This document shows, piece by piece, positions 1-12,562 of a stretch of DNA of 64,000 bases. The notes below the pieces were generated by a model. That model did no database searches and was not told the DNA's origin. It saw only the letters and a program-made list of their open reading frames with translations. The first letter of the stretch is position 1, and each line of letters starts with the position of its first letter. The DNA is from Otatea glauca (taxonomy: Eukaryota; Streptophyta; Magnoliopsida; Poales; Poaceae): contig CM070725.1 of NCBI GenBank assembly GCA_036346275.1, positions 35,526,104 through 35,590,103 on the forward strand. The letters run 5' to 3'. A program made the translations under genes and the position numbers.

Positions 1-1465
1 GCGGTCTTAATCGTCTCAACGCATAAGCAACGACTTTGCCTTCTTGCATTAACACGCATCCCAAGCCTTGCTTTGAAGCATCGCAATAAATATCAAATCC
101 ATTACGCACATCCGTAACACTAATACGGGGCGTCGTTAAACGCTTCTTTAATTCCATAAAGCTTCTCTCGCACTCTGGCGTCCATGCAAACTTCTTTTCC
201 TTCTTCAACAACTGCGTCAGGGGTTTAGCAATTGTCGAGAATCCTTCTATGAACCGACAGTAATATCCCGCCATTCCCAGAAAACTACGAATCTGGGTAA
301 CAGACTTCGGTTGCTCCCAATGCAACACTGCGTCCACTTTGCTTGGGTCGACTCCCACTCCTTTAGTAGTCATTACATGAACAAGAAATTCGACTTTTTC
401 CTTCCAAAATTCACACTTGCTAAACTTAGCATATAGCTGATGTTCTCGCAGCCTCTCTAAAACCATTCTTAGATGTTCTGCATGCTCTTCCTCTGTCTTT
501 GAGTAAACCAAGATATCGTCTATGAAGACTACAACGAACTTATCCAAATATTCCATGAAAACCTTATTCATCATGTTCATGAAATATGCAGGGGCATTCG
601 TCAATCCAAATGACATGACTGTGAACTCATAATGTCCATATCGCATAGAAAACGCAGTCTTAGGCACATCCTCCGCTCGGATCTTCAACTGATGGTATCC
701 CGAACGAAGATCTATCTTGGAGAAAACTCCAGCTCCTCTTAACTGATCAAATAAGTCATCGATCTTGGGCAACGGATACTTATTCTTGATCGTTACTTCA
801 TTCAGTGCACGATAATCGATGCACATTCTAAGACTTCCGTCCTTTTTACGAACAAACAACACCGGGGCTCCCCATGGTGATGAACTAGGTCTAATGAAAC
901 CTTTCTCTTGCACTTCCTCAATCTGCTTCTTCATTTCCACTAACTCGTCGGTAGGCATCCGATATGGTCTCTTTGATATCGGTGCTGTCCCTGGTGCTAA
1001 TTCAATGACAAACTCGATATCTCGGTCCGGTGGCAATCCGGGTAGATCTTCTGGAAACACATCCGGGTATCCTCTGACTACTGGCACATCTTCCATGCTG
1101 ATGGCTTTCACACTGTTGACCACTAACTGCCCATCTCGAGCTGCGGTCGCTTGAAATTCAACTTTCTTGCCACTAGGGCCTTCCAAAGTTACGATCCTTC
1201 GGCCACAATCCAAAACAGCTTTATGCTTAGACAGCCAATCCATTCCAAGGATGACGTCTAGGGATTGCGCATCTATCAAGATAAGATTCGCTAGAAATTC
1301 TATCCCATCCATAAGCAACTTAGCTCCCAAACACCCAAGGCTAGATTTAAGCGCAGATCCTGGGGCTTGGACTAAGAGCACACACTTAAGATTCACCACT
1401 TTAAATCCATTCTTGGTTGCAAAATTTTGAGAAACGAACGAATGCGAAGCTCGAATCAAACAGAA
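1..1465 (-). CDS. Ty3/gypsy pol, partial: protease end, reverse transcriptase, start of RNase H
   Basis: This minus-strand frame is open for 488 codons and leaves the window at position 1. In order it holds the C-terminal half of a retropepsin (DVILGMDWL, near 1262-1225), the linker typical of gypsy pol (APGTAPISKRPYRMP, near 990-945), the reverse transcriptase with SSSPWGAPVLF near 880-845, and the catalytic FIDD at 526-515. The first RNase H segment (FDIYCDASKQGLGCVLMQ) has its catalytic Asp at 82-80. These make cDNA from the element RNA and remove the template. The frame starts just after a stop at 1466-1468; upstream, the protease active site is broken by a 2-bp loss, so the polyprotein cannot be read through as found. 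Integrase would lie left of the window. Confidence 0.88.
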
Positions 1466-2639
1466 TCAGAAAGTGTAATCGAGTTGACGAAAACTTACCC
1501 AAGACGACGTCGTAGCCTCCCGAGCTCCATCCGCGGTGATGTGGTTGATCCTTCCGCGCACTGTTGATTGCGGGGTTGCTCCAGATTGACCTGGCGCACG
1601 ATTTCCTCCTGAGGTTGGTGCCTTGGCAGGTGTTGTTCCCAAGTTGAAACGTACTGGCGTGATGCCTCCCTTCTGTGGACACCTGTTAGAAAAGTGCCCT
1701 GGCTCATTGCATGTATAGCATCTTTTCACTGCAGACTGTTGATTCCCTCCTGGTGCATTGTTGCCTGTCTTTGGTGTCCGAAAGTTACGGTTGGCGAGTG
1801 GCGCGCAGGGTTGATGTCTTGTTCACGGTGGTGGTTGGAATCTAGCAAATTCTTTGTGGTGACATCCTCAAGCGTAGATGGTTTGGGCGTCCACCCCGAT
1901 TAGTCATTAAGCGCTTACGGTTCTCACCCGACTCTTTGCGCTTATCTTCTAGGATCAAAGCCTTATTGACTAGTTCCCAAAGTCCGAAAATTGTGGGTGA
2001 TCGGTCCCTGCGATCCTGAATTCATCCTTTCATGAAACGAGGCGCTTAGCTTTATCTGTCGCTACGTCTTCAGGGGCATAGCGAGCTAACTGAGTAAATT
2101 TATTCAGGTATTCGGCCACTGGTTGGCCTCCTTGTTTCAGAGCCCTGAACTCTTCCTTCTTAAGGTCCATCATTCCCTCCGGGACATGATACTAGCGGAA
2201 AGCATTAGTAAACTCCTCCCAGGTGATCTCTTGTGGGGATCCATGAGCGACACGAGAATCTCCCACCATTCTGGCGGGTTCCTTCAAGTTGATGAGGCGT
2301 GAGCACCTTCTCATTGCCCTCACACCGAGTGATGTGCGGCTTCTTCTCAATTGTCCTAAGCCGTCCATCGGCTTCCAAAGGGTTCACATTCCACGAAAAG
2401 TTGGTGGCCTAGTCCTCATAAAATCGATAGCTTTGAGTGAGGTCGGGTCCACCATGGTTGTTCGAGCTCTGAGGTTGTTGTTGTTGGTCTGCTGCGTTGG
2501 TCATCTGCTTGCATCTGCACGCATCATAGTCTGCATCGCTTAGTCTGCTACTGCAAGAAACGCTCCCAGTTCTCGCATGTCCACTAGCGGTGGTTGAGGC
2601 TGCCTCCGTCGTTGGGGTTGTCATTACAGTGCGATCCAC
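1466..2639 (-). pseudogene. Decayed gag (capsid/nucleocapsid) of T1 and start of protease
   Basis: Gag forms the virus-like particle and binds the element RNA. A plausible start is at 2639 (MDRTVMTTP). Further on, in shifting frames, come a PPTF/NPLEADGRLRTIEKK stretch (about 2390-2300) and the Retrotrans_gag signature VAEYLNKFTQLARYAPEDV (about 2120-2060). A CCHC zinc knuckle CYTCNEPGHFSNRCPQ lies at about 1723-1676. The knuckle frame then shifts into the protease motif LFDS near 1460. At least four frame changes and several stops interrupt it, so this is a dead copy. The domain order and knuckle are clear; exact boundaries are not. Confidence 0.78.
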
Positions 2640-2951
2640 TTCTGAAGCACCGTTGTTTCCTCAGTATTCACCATCTGATGATTGCCTCTTGGGTTAGGAA
2701 AGGTAGATGTAGCATAGATAAGAAGTAAGACTTTCTAAAGCGGGGAGATAGGTTATACCCAACTGAAATAATTCTTTATTATTCTTGGTATGGCCGCTTA
2801 TTTAAGCCTACAAGCTTTGCAACACATACTGCACACTCAGCATTACAAAGAAGCAAACTAAACACGAAACCTTAACGTCAACTAAAAAGGTAAAGACTAA
2901 CTTAAAGACGCGACTCACACTCGAGTCTCAACACAGCTCCAAGGCTGACAC

Positions 2952-3819
2952 TCACTCATCCAGCCACCCTGGCTGAGGCTGTCCCGGCGCATACACCGAT
3001 GGGTGAGCTGGCATGGGAGCGAACCTATCCTGATGACCTACTATTGGGTCCTCTGCGACAACAGGGTCTACACTCTCCTCTGGCTCCCACTCTCGCTCCT
3101 CTAGGTTCTCCTCGGACTCTCCAACTGGCTCCTGAACTCCTCGAGTCATGCGCTCCAACTCGTCCTCGACCGCCTCTAGGGCCTCTCCCAGCTCAGTGAT
3201 CATCCCGATGGCTGAAGCACGGGTCACCTCAAGCTCCTGCTCTGCTACTCTGAGTGCCTCGTACACAGTCTCCAGCTCCTGAGTAGTATCTCTCATATGA
3301 TCCTCCTGGGCAAGGGTGAACTCTGCAAGGTGTACCGCAGTGGCACACTCGTCCTCCACGATCCGTCGGCGTCGGCATGCTTGAACATCTGGGTGAAGTC
3401 GGAACACTGAGTCGTGAAGCTCGTCGGCGTAGTCGCGGCAGACACGGCGAAGAGCAAGTCGAGCGACCTCCTGAATGGCAACCTCGTAGGAGAATCTTCT
3501 GGCGGAGATGTTGATTGGTCTGCTAGCTTCCTCGTTCTCCCGAGCGTAGATAATCAGCTTGCAAATAAATCCTCGGTGTACACCATCGACCGACCACCGC
3601 CTCCTCGGTAAAGCGGACGATAGAAGCCTCCCAAATCCTCAAGAACTCTCCACGGCTCCATGGCGTAGCCACCACCGACTCCTCAAAGGTCGAACGATCG
3701 GCATCCGCTTCACAAGAACTTTGAATAAGTTCTCCACCCAAACGGCAAGTAAAGCGGGTAAATTCAGCAAAGGCGTAGAAGTAGAGAATGAGATGAGTCG
3801 AGAGTGTTTTATTAGTCAA
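2952..3819 (-). pseudogene. Extra ORF between PBS and gag, coiled-coil and acidic; function unknown
   Basis: On the minus strand a frame opening near 3819 (MTNKTLSTH) gives an aromatic/charged segment with FLRIWEASIVRFTEEAV. Near 3590-3560 the reading moves to a second frame, which stays open to a TGA-free end at WLDE-stop (2952). The second part contains SARRFSYEVAIQEVARLALR and a long heptad-like helix rich in Glu, Leu and Ala (about 3300-3120). It closes with a Pro/Glu-rich acidic tail. If one frameshift is allowed the product is about 270-290 residues. Position (after the PBS, before gag) and strand say it belongs to T1. I do not recognise a family; it could be an accessory ORF or a captured plant exon. 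Confidence 0.55.
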
Positions 3820-3900
3820 GTTTAGATTTTCTTTTAGAAAATAATTTTGGACTCACACAGATACCTCCACACTATCTAGGGCCAAGACCTACAACAAGGT

Positions 3901-3913
3901 ATGCTCGATACCA
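3901..3913 (-). other. Primer binding site of T1 (initiator tRNA-Met type)
   Basis: The minus strand reads TGGTATCGAGCAT, matching the 3' end complement of plant initiator tRNA-Met (TGGTATCAGAGC) except for one missing base. It lies four bases from the end of the LTR, where minus-strand cDNA synthesis is primed. Confidence 0.75.
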
Positions 3914-3917
3914 CCTC

Positions 3918-6900
3918 TGTGAGGACCCGAATTCACTGATTCGAACCCACTGTGTTTACCGCACTAGTCCCAGGATCAACGCTAGTGCACACAACTCAAC
4001 ATTGGTACATATCACATCATACACAACGATAATAGAATAATAGTTCATTCATTGATATATCTAAAGGTATGATCTTATGACCAACTTACATTATTAAGCC
4101 ACGCAGGCAAGACTGGAATATAAACTAGTAATTAAGCGTGCGAAAGTAGAAAACGTAGATAGCTCATCGGTTCACCACGTGCAACCGACAAGGCTTGGAC
4201 CCTAATGACTCGTGTCTTCTGGACTTCTTCTTCCAACACACGTGTAGATTCTTCAACTGTTGATTATTGTTGTTTGGCAAGGGTGAGTACTTAAGCACTC
4301 AACAAGTTGTGCACAGAATGCAATTCTATGTATCTATATGTAAGGCTTATTCCAATGGATAGGCTATCATGGTTATTTTGCAATAAGCAAGATTTATGAA
4401 CAAATCAAGAAATAGATTGTAAAGATCAAAACAAATAACAATAGTAAATAAATTCAGTATTTCTCAAGTAAACCAAGTTTCCAATCCTAAGTCAAATTCA
4501 TCTTCCATATGGCATTCCGCCATCCCAACCACGTTGTCCAATTAATTCAGCTAACCCTTAACCTGTAATTCCGAGCATTGCTCAATACCGCGAGCACGGC
4601 TATCCGAATAGTTTCACACTCTGCAGAGGTTATGCACTTTACCCACGTGATACAACCAAACACCACCAAGGCGAGTGATTATAACAAAGCCTTTACAATG
4701 CGCTGGCTTAACCGGATACTACCCGCTAAGGTTTCAACACTGGTGGGTTTGAAAACCATAACCAGGGCCCCCCTCTTGCGCCATGTGAATTACACCATAA
4801 CTCGGGAACTCACACCGACCACGATAGTACCAAAATCAAGACATTGCAAATTACTCAGCTAGGCTGGCCCATACCAGACATGTGGTTGCACGATAGACTC
4901 AGGTCAAAGGCTTGCAAGGTTAAGTCCTTAGTGTGATCAAGGCAAGACATCCACATACCCTCTGCCCATCGGGCCCACCTTGGCATCCTCGCCTTGTCAC
5001 TTGCCCCAATCCAAGTTATTATCACCCGCTTGATTACCAAGCACCACGTGCCATCAACAATTCAACATCGTTATGACATGACTCGCCACAACAACTCAAT
5101 CTTATCGTGTGATCCCACATGACACACAAGTTCATAACATTGTTCCATATTCCATTAATCAAGATTAATTATCAATGATTCCAATACATGTGATGACGTG
5201 GCAAGGCTAAGCAACTAATACGAACTAATCCTCTAATGTTGATTATAATTATTAACCAACTATATTTAACCAATCTAGGGTGACAATGGATCATGGCATA
5301 CAATGACAAGGTAGGGTGTAGATCAATCTGTATATTAGCTAAACCCAATCTAATTTGAAACAATTGTATATTTGAAATATATGCAATAGGGTAAAACAAA
5401 CATAGCAATTTTATAAACATGGGTTCAACATGATCAAAGCACAACTTGCCTTGGAATAGGTCCTGATCTGGTTCGGAACTTGCTCTTGAGTTGCTGGATC
5501 TTCCTCCAAGCGTCGCACAATTCAACGCCTACGCTGCATCAAGGAGAAAAGCAAATAAATACCAAAACAGAGAGCAAATGAACTCCAAAAATCAAATAAA
5601 ATTCACCATTAAATAGATCTCAATTTTAAAATTTTTAGAAATTTGAATCACTCAAATCCGAGTTAAGATGCAAAAGATATAGCCTTTTGAAGTTTGAAAT
5701 AAATCTTGAAAATACGAAAATCGTAAAATCGAATTTAACAGATTTACTTTTAAATCAAAAAGCGATTTATGACGTCAGCGTGACCTCATGATGACGTCAT
5801 CATCACGAATTTCCAATCGGATTATTTTTCCAATTGAAAATACCTTTATGACGCAAGCATGACGTCGGCGTGACGTCAGCCCTTGATCCAATGAACGTAT
5901 CTTGCCACGTGGCCTCGGTCTATGGATCGGGTCCACGGCTGCGCCACCACGGTGGACTCGGCTCACGCCTCTTCGGCTCCGCGTGCCGCGCGCCTCATCT
6001 GATTGGCTCACCAACGCGCGATCTGGGCCTTCCATCACCGATCCGACGGCTTACGCTTGGCGACGACGTGGCTTATCGACACGCACTCCACGCGGCGAAA
6101 TCTGACGCCCTCGGTCCAAGATCCAACGGCCACGAACTCACCCGAAGCTCACGGCAAAGCGGCGGCGAGAAGATCCACCGGAGACGAAGAAGAAGCTTCG
6201 CGACGGCGTTTGGCGTCCCCGGCGTGAAGAAGTGGCGTAGCTAACGCGTGTACCTCGGCGAGCTCGAATCGGAACCAAGGCGTAGAAAGACCACCGATCG
6301 GCGATGATCCAAGGCAAAACCGCGCGGCCGCAGACTTCAACTCCGACGAGCTTCCTTGCGCTCACCACGGCGTTCCTCGCTAAACGGGTCCGACCAAAAC
6401 ACGCGGTGCGCCACGAGGAACCTCGGCGAGTACCCCTCCTTTATAGCCTCGGAGTTCGAGCCCTACACGCGGGAAGTCCGAGTCGTTCTGGGCGGACTCG
6501 AGTTCGCATCGGAGACGAAGAACGACGATGCGACGCGTGTCCGATCCGACGGCCAAGACAAAGGCGCACACGCGGCCTTCCCTGGATCGTTGGATCGCGC
6601 ACGAACGACTACTGATCTAGGGTTTTCCCCCGCAGAGGTTCACGGGCGGATCGGGCGCGCCAAGCGAGCCTCAAGCGCCGCGAGATTGGGCTTCGCCAAT
6701 CTTCGTTCAAGATTTTTAGAACTTTATTAATTTAAATAATTCTAGAAATTCACTTAATTGATTTTAGGCAAATAAATAATCAGGAAAAATCCCAGAAAAT
6801 TCTCAAAAATACTTTGAGACATTCTGGACTCAAATAAAATATTTTTGGCAAAACTTTATTTTAACTTTGCACAGATTTAAATAGATTTGAATAAAAGGCA

Positions 6901-7020
6901 ATAAACTTGATTTGAATTTAATTCAAATAAATCCAGAAAAATCCAAATAAATTCCAGAAAATCATAAATGCACATTTAAGCAATAAAAACTTAATTAAGC
7001 CAAAATTTTAGGATGTTACA
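3918..7020 (-). repeat. 5' LTR of T1, 3103 bp
   Basis: The ends are TGTAACATCC and GGTCCTCACA on the minus strand, a TG...CA pair, with the PBS just inside and T2 coding sequence just outside. The right part (about 5860-6720) is GC-rich and the rest A/T-rich. It carries the block CTCTGCAGAG with TTTACCCAC (about 4620-4645) and the stem GAGTGC/GTACTC (4286-4301) shared with the other LTRs here. Open frames in the GC-rich part lie on both strands and look incidental. The other LTR is outside the window, so the two cannot be compared. Confidence 0.85.
6439..6446 (-). promoter_or_regulatory. Candidate TATA box of T1 LTR
   Basis: The minus strand reads CTATAAAG followed by GAGGGG, about 580 bases into the LTR and upstream of a GC-rich stretch, the layout expected of an LTR promoter. 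No start site can be fixed from sequence. Confidence 0.4.
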
Positions 7021-9851
7021 GTCATAAACCTTGTTCCTAGAACAGCGCCAATATCCAAGCGTCCTTATCGTATGCCCCCGGATGAGTTAGTCGAACTAAA
7101 GAATCAAATTCAAGAGCAATTAAGAAAAGGCTTTATTCGACCTAGCTCCTCTCCCTAGGGTAGTCCAGTTCTTTTTGTGCCCAAAAAGGACGGTGGTATA
7201 TGCATGTGCGTGGACTATCGTGGTTTGAATGATGTCACAATTAAGAACAAATATCCTCTCCCTCGAATCGATGATCTGTTCGATCAATTGACTGGTGCTC
7301 AAATCTTTTCTAAGATTGATTTAAGACATGGTTACTATCAATTGAAGATCAGACCAGAAGATATTCCAAAAACTGCTTTTACCACTCGTTACGGATTATA
7401 TGAATATACCGTAATGTCTTTCGGACTTACGAATGCTCCTGCTAATTTCATGTGCCTCATGTGCCTCATGAATAAAGTTTTCATGGAGTATTTGGATAAG
7501 TTCGTAGTGGTATTCATCGATGATATTCTTGTCTATTCTAAATCCGAAGAAGAGCATGCGCAACATTTGCGTATGGTGCTCGAGAAGCTTCGAGAGCCTA
7601 AGCTTTTTGCCAAATTCGAAAAATGTGAATTTGGTTTGAAAGAAGTTGCTTTCCTTGGTCATGTTCTTTCCAAGGGTGGTATCTCAGTCGACCCCAGTAA
7701 AATCAAAGCTATTCTAGACTGGGAAGCCCCTCAATCTGTCCCTAAAATTCGAATTTTTCTTGGTTTAGCTGGATATTATCGCCGCTTTATCGAGAATTTC
7801 TCCAAGATCGCCCGACCTTTGACCCAGCTCTTAAAGAAAGAAAAGAAGTTTCAGTGGACACCTGAATGTGAAGAAAGCTTTCAGGAATTGAAGAAAAGGT
7901 TAACAACAGCACCTGTGCTGGTGTTACCCGATGTCCATAAAAGCTTCGATGTCTTTTGTGATGCGTCCAAAAATGGGCTGGGATGTGTGCTTATGCAAGA
8001 AAGAAAAGTTGTAGCTTACGCCTCCCGTCAGTTGCGACCCCATGAGCTCAATTATCCTACTCATGATCTGGAATTAGCTGCGGTAGTGCACGCTTTGAAT
8101 ATTTGGTGTCATTACCTTATTGGAAACAAATGCATTGTCTTCACAGATCATAAGAGTCTGAAATATTTCTTTACCCAGCCTGATTTAAATCTAAGACAAC
8201 GAAGATGGCTAGAGTTGATAAAAGATTACGACCTTAGCATTCAAGACCATCCTGGTAAAGCCAATGTCGTAGCTGATGCTCTGAGTCGAAAACTTCATTA
8301 TCTTTCTGTTTCATCTTTTACCGGTCAATCAGATCTTATAAAAGAATTCCAAAAGCTTAATTTGGGAATCGTTGAAAAAGTTTATTTGGCCGCACTAGAG
8401 GTGCAACCAACTCTTGAGTCCCAAATTAAAGCTGCTCAGCTCAAAGATGAAGCCATTATCAAAATTCGTGAAGAGTTGAAGCAAGGAAAGGAATCCAAAT
8501 TTCATGAAAGTCCAGATGAGGTACTTATGTTCGAGAATCGAGTCTATGTTCCTAATGAGCCCGAATTGAAAGATTTGATCCTTAAAGAAGCCCATGAGTC
8601 TCCCCTCTCAATTCACCCTGGGAGTACATAGATGTATGAAGATCTCCGACGGGAATATTGGTGGCCCGATTTGAAAAAGGATATTGCTGCATATGTCGCA
8701 ATTTGCGATGTATGTCAGCGTGTCAAAGCCGAACATCAATGTCCCGCTGGACCTCTCCAACCTTTGAAAATCCCGGAGTGGAAGTGGGAAGACGTCAGCA
8801 TGGACTTCATTACTAGTTTTCCAAGGACCAGGAAGGGACATGATTCCATATGGGTAATCGTTGACCGCTAATCGTTGACCGCTTAACTAAAGTGGCTCAC
8901 TTTATTCCGATCAAGACTACTCATTCTGGAGATAAGCTCGCCGAATTATATCTGGAGAATATTGTTCGTCTTCATGGCATTCCGAAGACAATTGTTTCTG
9001 ACCGAGGTTCCCAGTTTACTTCTCGATTCTGGGAAAGTTTGCATCGTCTTCTCGGTATTAAGCTGAATTTCAGTACGGCTTATCATCCTCAGACAGATGG
9101 ACAAACGGAAAGGACCAATCAAATTTTGGAAGACATGTTAAGAGCCTGTGTGTTATCATACGGCTCTAATTAGGAGAAAAGTTTAGCTTTTGCTGAATTC
9201 TCTTATAATAACAGTTTTCAATCCAGCCTTCAGATATCACCATTTGAAGCGCTTTATGGAAGAAAATGTCGAACCCCTCTTTTCTGGTTAGAAGTTGGAG
9301 AAAGGAAATTCTTTGGCCCAGATCTTATTCAAGAAGCTCAAGAGCAAGTGGACATGATCAGAAGCCGACTTATGGAGGCTCAATCTCGTCAAAAGAGTTA
9401 CGCCGATAATCGTCGACGTGAACTCAGTTTTGAAGTTGGTGATCATGTTTATTTAAAAGTATCGCCTCTCCGTGGAGTTTGTCGATTTCAAATCCGTGGA
9501 AAGTTAGCCCCTCGATTCATTGGACCGTATCAAATCCTCAGGAAGATGGGCGAGATGACATATAAGCTGGAATTGCCACCTCAGCTATCTGATGTTCCTA
9601 ACGTCTTCCATGTATCTCAGCTTAAGAAATGTCTTCGTGTTCCCTCTGACCTCGCCAATTTGGAAAGCATTGATCTTCAGCCAAATCTATCATATCGGGA
9701 GCACCCAATTCGCATTTCGGAAGAAGCAGAACGCCAGACAAGGAACAAGACCAACAAGATGTTAAAAGTCCGATGGAGTAATCATACAGAAGACGAAGCC
9801 ACATGGGAAAGAGAAGATCATCTCCGACAAGAGTTCCCCGATTTCTTTTAA
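7021..9851 (+). pseudogene. Decayed Ty3/gypsy pol: RT, RNase H, integrase, chromodomain-like tail
   Basis: Reading frame 1 carries the RT (KNKYPLPRIDDLFDQL near 7246; catalytic FIDD near 7516-7527) and RNase H (CDASKNGLGCVL, FTDHKSLKYFF, NVVADALSRK, to about 8290). The integrase zinc finger follows (AHESPLSIHPGS ... CDVCQR, 8590-8730). Integrase catalytic residues lie in SMDFITS, VSDRGSQFTS and TDGQTERTNQ (about 8800, 9000, 9100). The C-terminal YREHPIRI...VRWSNHTEDEATWE (about 9690-9810) resembles the weak chromodomain of Tekay/Del elements, which aims integration at heterochromatin. Lesions: TAG at 7156-7158, TAG at 8629-8631, a 14-bp tandem duplication at 8855-8882 that shifts frame, and TAG at 9171-9173. 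A 9-bp in-frame duplication lies near 7450-7470 in RT. The copy is dead. Confidence 0.93.
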
Positions 9852-9883
9852 TCATCTCTAAATCTCGGGGACGAGATTTTTGT

Positions 9884-9891
9884 AAGGGGGG
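9884..9891 (+). other. Polypurine tract of T2
   Basis: AAGGGGGG stands six bases before the 3' LTR start and after the pol stop, where plus-strand DNA synthesis is primed in LTR retrotransposons. Confidence 0.75.
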
Positions 9892-10880
9892 TAGATTTGT
9901 ATCAGCCTCAAAATTAATAAAATAAATAAAAATGAATTAAAAATCTTTTGTGTATTATTTCTGAAATTTCTGGATTTATTGGATATTCTTTTGGCTTTTT
10001 CTTAATACAAGAAAGTGAATTAATGATATAGTAAAATGGTAAAAGTAAAAAGTAAAAATGCCAAGTTAACAAAAATCTACAAAAGTCATAAGAAAAATCT
10101 AAGGGCTCTCCCCAGCCAGATTAAGTCGGTGGAAGACCTAGATCAAATAAAATATAAATTAATTAAATCAAATCCTGTAAAAGAAAAATCAGGGCAGAAG
10201 GTAAACGAATTTTGAAGAATTCTCAAGATGTTATCCTGAGTCAAGATTTTTACCCGGCCGACACTAGTACAGTACCAACCTACTTTAAAAATATAAAAAA
10301 TTTAATAATTTTAAAAATTCAAAAACTGTGAAGAAATAAATTGGAAAATAGTAATGTCAGAATTATTAAAATTAACATATTAATAAATAAAATATGAAAA
10401 TTTTACAGAAGGTTTAAAATACCATTTCAGACTCTCATCAAAAGTTTTATAAAATATTAACTTCATTTCGATCATATATTAAATGAAAAACATAATTGGC
10501 AAAAAAGCAACAGTTTCATTATCAGAATTATTTAAAATTATTCACAGAGCATAAAATGGTAAAAATTTTACTGGAAGCTGGTAATTTCCTTGCAGACCTA
10601 TGCTAAAAATTGTATAAAATGTTGAGTTGGTTTGACGATCGAAATTTCCATTTCCATCCCGTTCTGTCCAGAGTCTTCACCCGAATTCTTTTTCTTTTCT
10701 CGCTGACATGTGGGCCCGGCGTGTCAGCCAGCCAAGCCCACCGACTCCTGCTGTCATCTGGCCCCCATGTGTCAGCCTTCATGCCGTGTTCTTCTCCCCC
10801 TCTCTCTGTTCTCTCGCGCCAGCTTGCCCTCGTGCCGACTGATTCTCCTCGCCAGCTCGCCCCAACCGCCTCCAAGCCCA

Positions 10881-10888
10881 TATAAAAG
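10881..10888 (+). promoter_or_regulatory. TATA box of T2 LTR
   Basis: TATAAAAG preceded by GCCCA is present at the same relative place in the related solo LTR (51978-51985). The next 250 bases or so contain no ATG, as expected of a 5' leader exon, and run to a possible GT donor (ACG|GTGAGAACC at about 11145). Confidence 0.65.
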
Positions 10889-12562
10889 GTGTCGCCCTCG
10901 TCGCAACCGACCCAGTCGTTCCCCTGTGAACCCCATTCGCCGCCTCTCCCTCTCGTCGTCTCCAGTTCCGGCAAAACTGAGCAAAGGGGAAACCCCAAAT
11001 TCTTCCGCCTCAACCCATCCCTCTCCAATCCACCCAAGCCATAGCTTCCTTTCGTCGCCAGGGACTCATCCACGCCGTTGGTTCCAGCCCCTCTTCCCCA
11101 GCGAGCCCCCGCACCGTGCAACCTTCTCCATCGCCGCAGCCGCACGGTGAGAACCTTCCTCCGCTACTCATTCTTTGAACTGAAACCGGAAATGGGATCC
11201 TTGAGACTCGCTGATGCTCTCCGAGGTGATCTTCAAGCTCGGGGAGGTCTAGTTTTGCAGAATCTCCGGTGAGCCGTAGCTATCGCCGCCCCTCGCCGGT
11301 GCCGAACCCCTTTTCGGCCATCTTCGGCCATCGCACCACCGCCCTCGTGTGCGCACGGGTCCACTGATGCTCGTGGTGGAGCCGATTCTGCCGCCGCGGT
11401 GCTAGTTCGCCGCCAGCGAGCCAAGCTTCGCCACCCCCTGCTTTGGGTCACCGCCAAGCGGGCCCGAGCTGTCAGCCGCACGCGCCAATCGCTGTGCTGC
11501 GTCGCTGACGTATGGGTCCGATCGATCAGTCGCTCGCGCATCGCTCGTCACTGCCATGCGGACCCTGTCTGTCAGCCGCACGCGCCGCGCAAGAATCACA
11601 TGAGCCCAAGCGCCGATCGTCGTCTCCTCGACAACAGCCCGCGTGTCGGTCTCTCGCGCGCGCCAGCCCTGCCAGATGGGCCCGACCTGTCAGCGCCTCG
11701 GCCCGACACAACCCGAAAGGGAAAGCGCATTTTCCCCGCGAAAGCGTACTTTCCATTTTCGGCAATTTTCCAATTTTCAGTATTTTACAAAATCTAGAAT
11801 ATTCAAACTTGAATATATTTTGAATCATCTGTCCAAATTCGATGAAATAAATTTCTAAATTCATCTAAAATCATGTAGATTCAGAATATACAAAAATATT
11901 TCAAAATTTAATTTTATTTAATTTTTGAATTCAAATTTAAAGAAAGAGGTAGAAATATGTCATACATGGAATTTTTTCAAATAACCACCAAATTTAGTAG
12001 AATAATTTTTTTAGATTCCTTATAACCACAGGAACCTGAATATATAAAAATACTTAGGGTTTATTATAAGAAAAATTTAAGTTGTTAAATATGTAGTAGA
12101 ATGAAGCAATAATAATGCAAAAAACTAAATCTTTCAGTTGCAAATAAAACAAATAATTCATGCACTCATTTCTGAATTTGTGAAATTATTCTATTTGAAT
12201 ATTTCCATCTGATTTATTTTTGGCCTTATTAAATTTTGGTATTTGCTATGTATCGCCATACGACGTGTAGAACCCGACGAATCCGGTATATTCGACGAAC
12301 AAGAGTTCGACGTCGAGGAAAATCAACAAGGCAAGCATTCCCTTTGATCACATTGATCCCAATTTTATAAATGTTTTCATTAAATGTTTCACTGCATACT
12401 TTATTTTATTAAAGTCTGCTATATTACGGGTAATGGTAGTCATACCAGTAGACTTATAGAACTTCCTTGATAAGTAGGAAATTATGAACCTTGATAACCC
12501 TAGAATGATGTAGACAATATGTGATGTCAATTTGGGTTACTCACATCTAGTGTCATGCTTAT

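Larger units (their letters stand above)
1..7020 (-). mobile_element. T1: Tekay/Del-like Ty3/gypsy retrotransposon, 3' part outside window
   Basis: Read on the minus strand the order is 5' LTR (7020-3918), primer binding site, an extra coiled-coil ORF, gag, then pol running off the left edge. The LTR begins TGTAACATCC on the minus strand and abuts, at 7020/7021, the interior of a plus-strand pol frame. T1 therefore inserted into element T2; the 5 bases GTCAT at 7021-7025 are the expected right-hand target duplication, with the left one outside the window. Classification as a chromovirus of the Tekay/Del kind is inferred from RT motifs and the long LTR; its integrase end is not in view. Confidence 0.85.

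Noticed and set aside
5775..6730. Several open frames on both strands in the T1 LTR
   Set aside because: GC-rich LTR leader; frames overlap in all phases and carry no motif.
10603..11145. 180-codon antisense frame and overlapping 146-codon frame in the T2 LTR
   Set aside because: Same promoter/leader region; the sister LTR does not conserve the frame, and no motif is recognisable.
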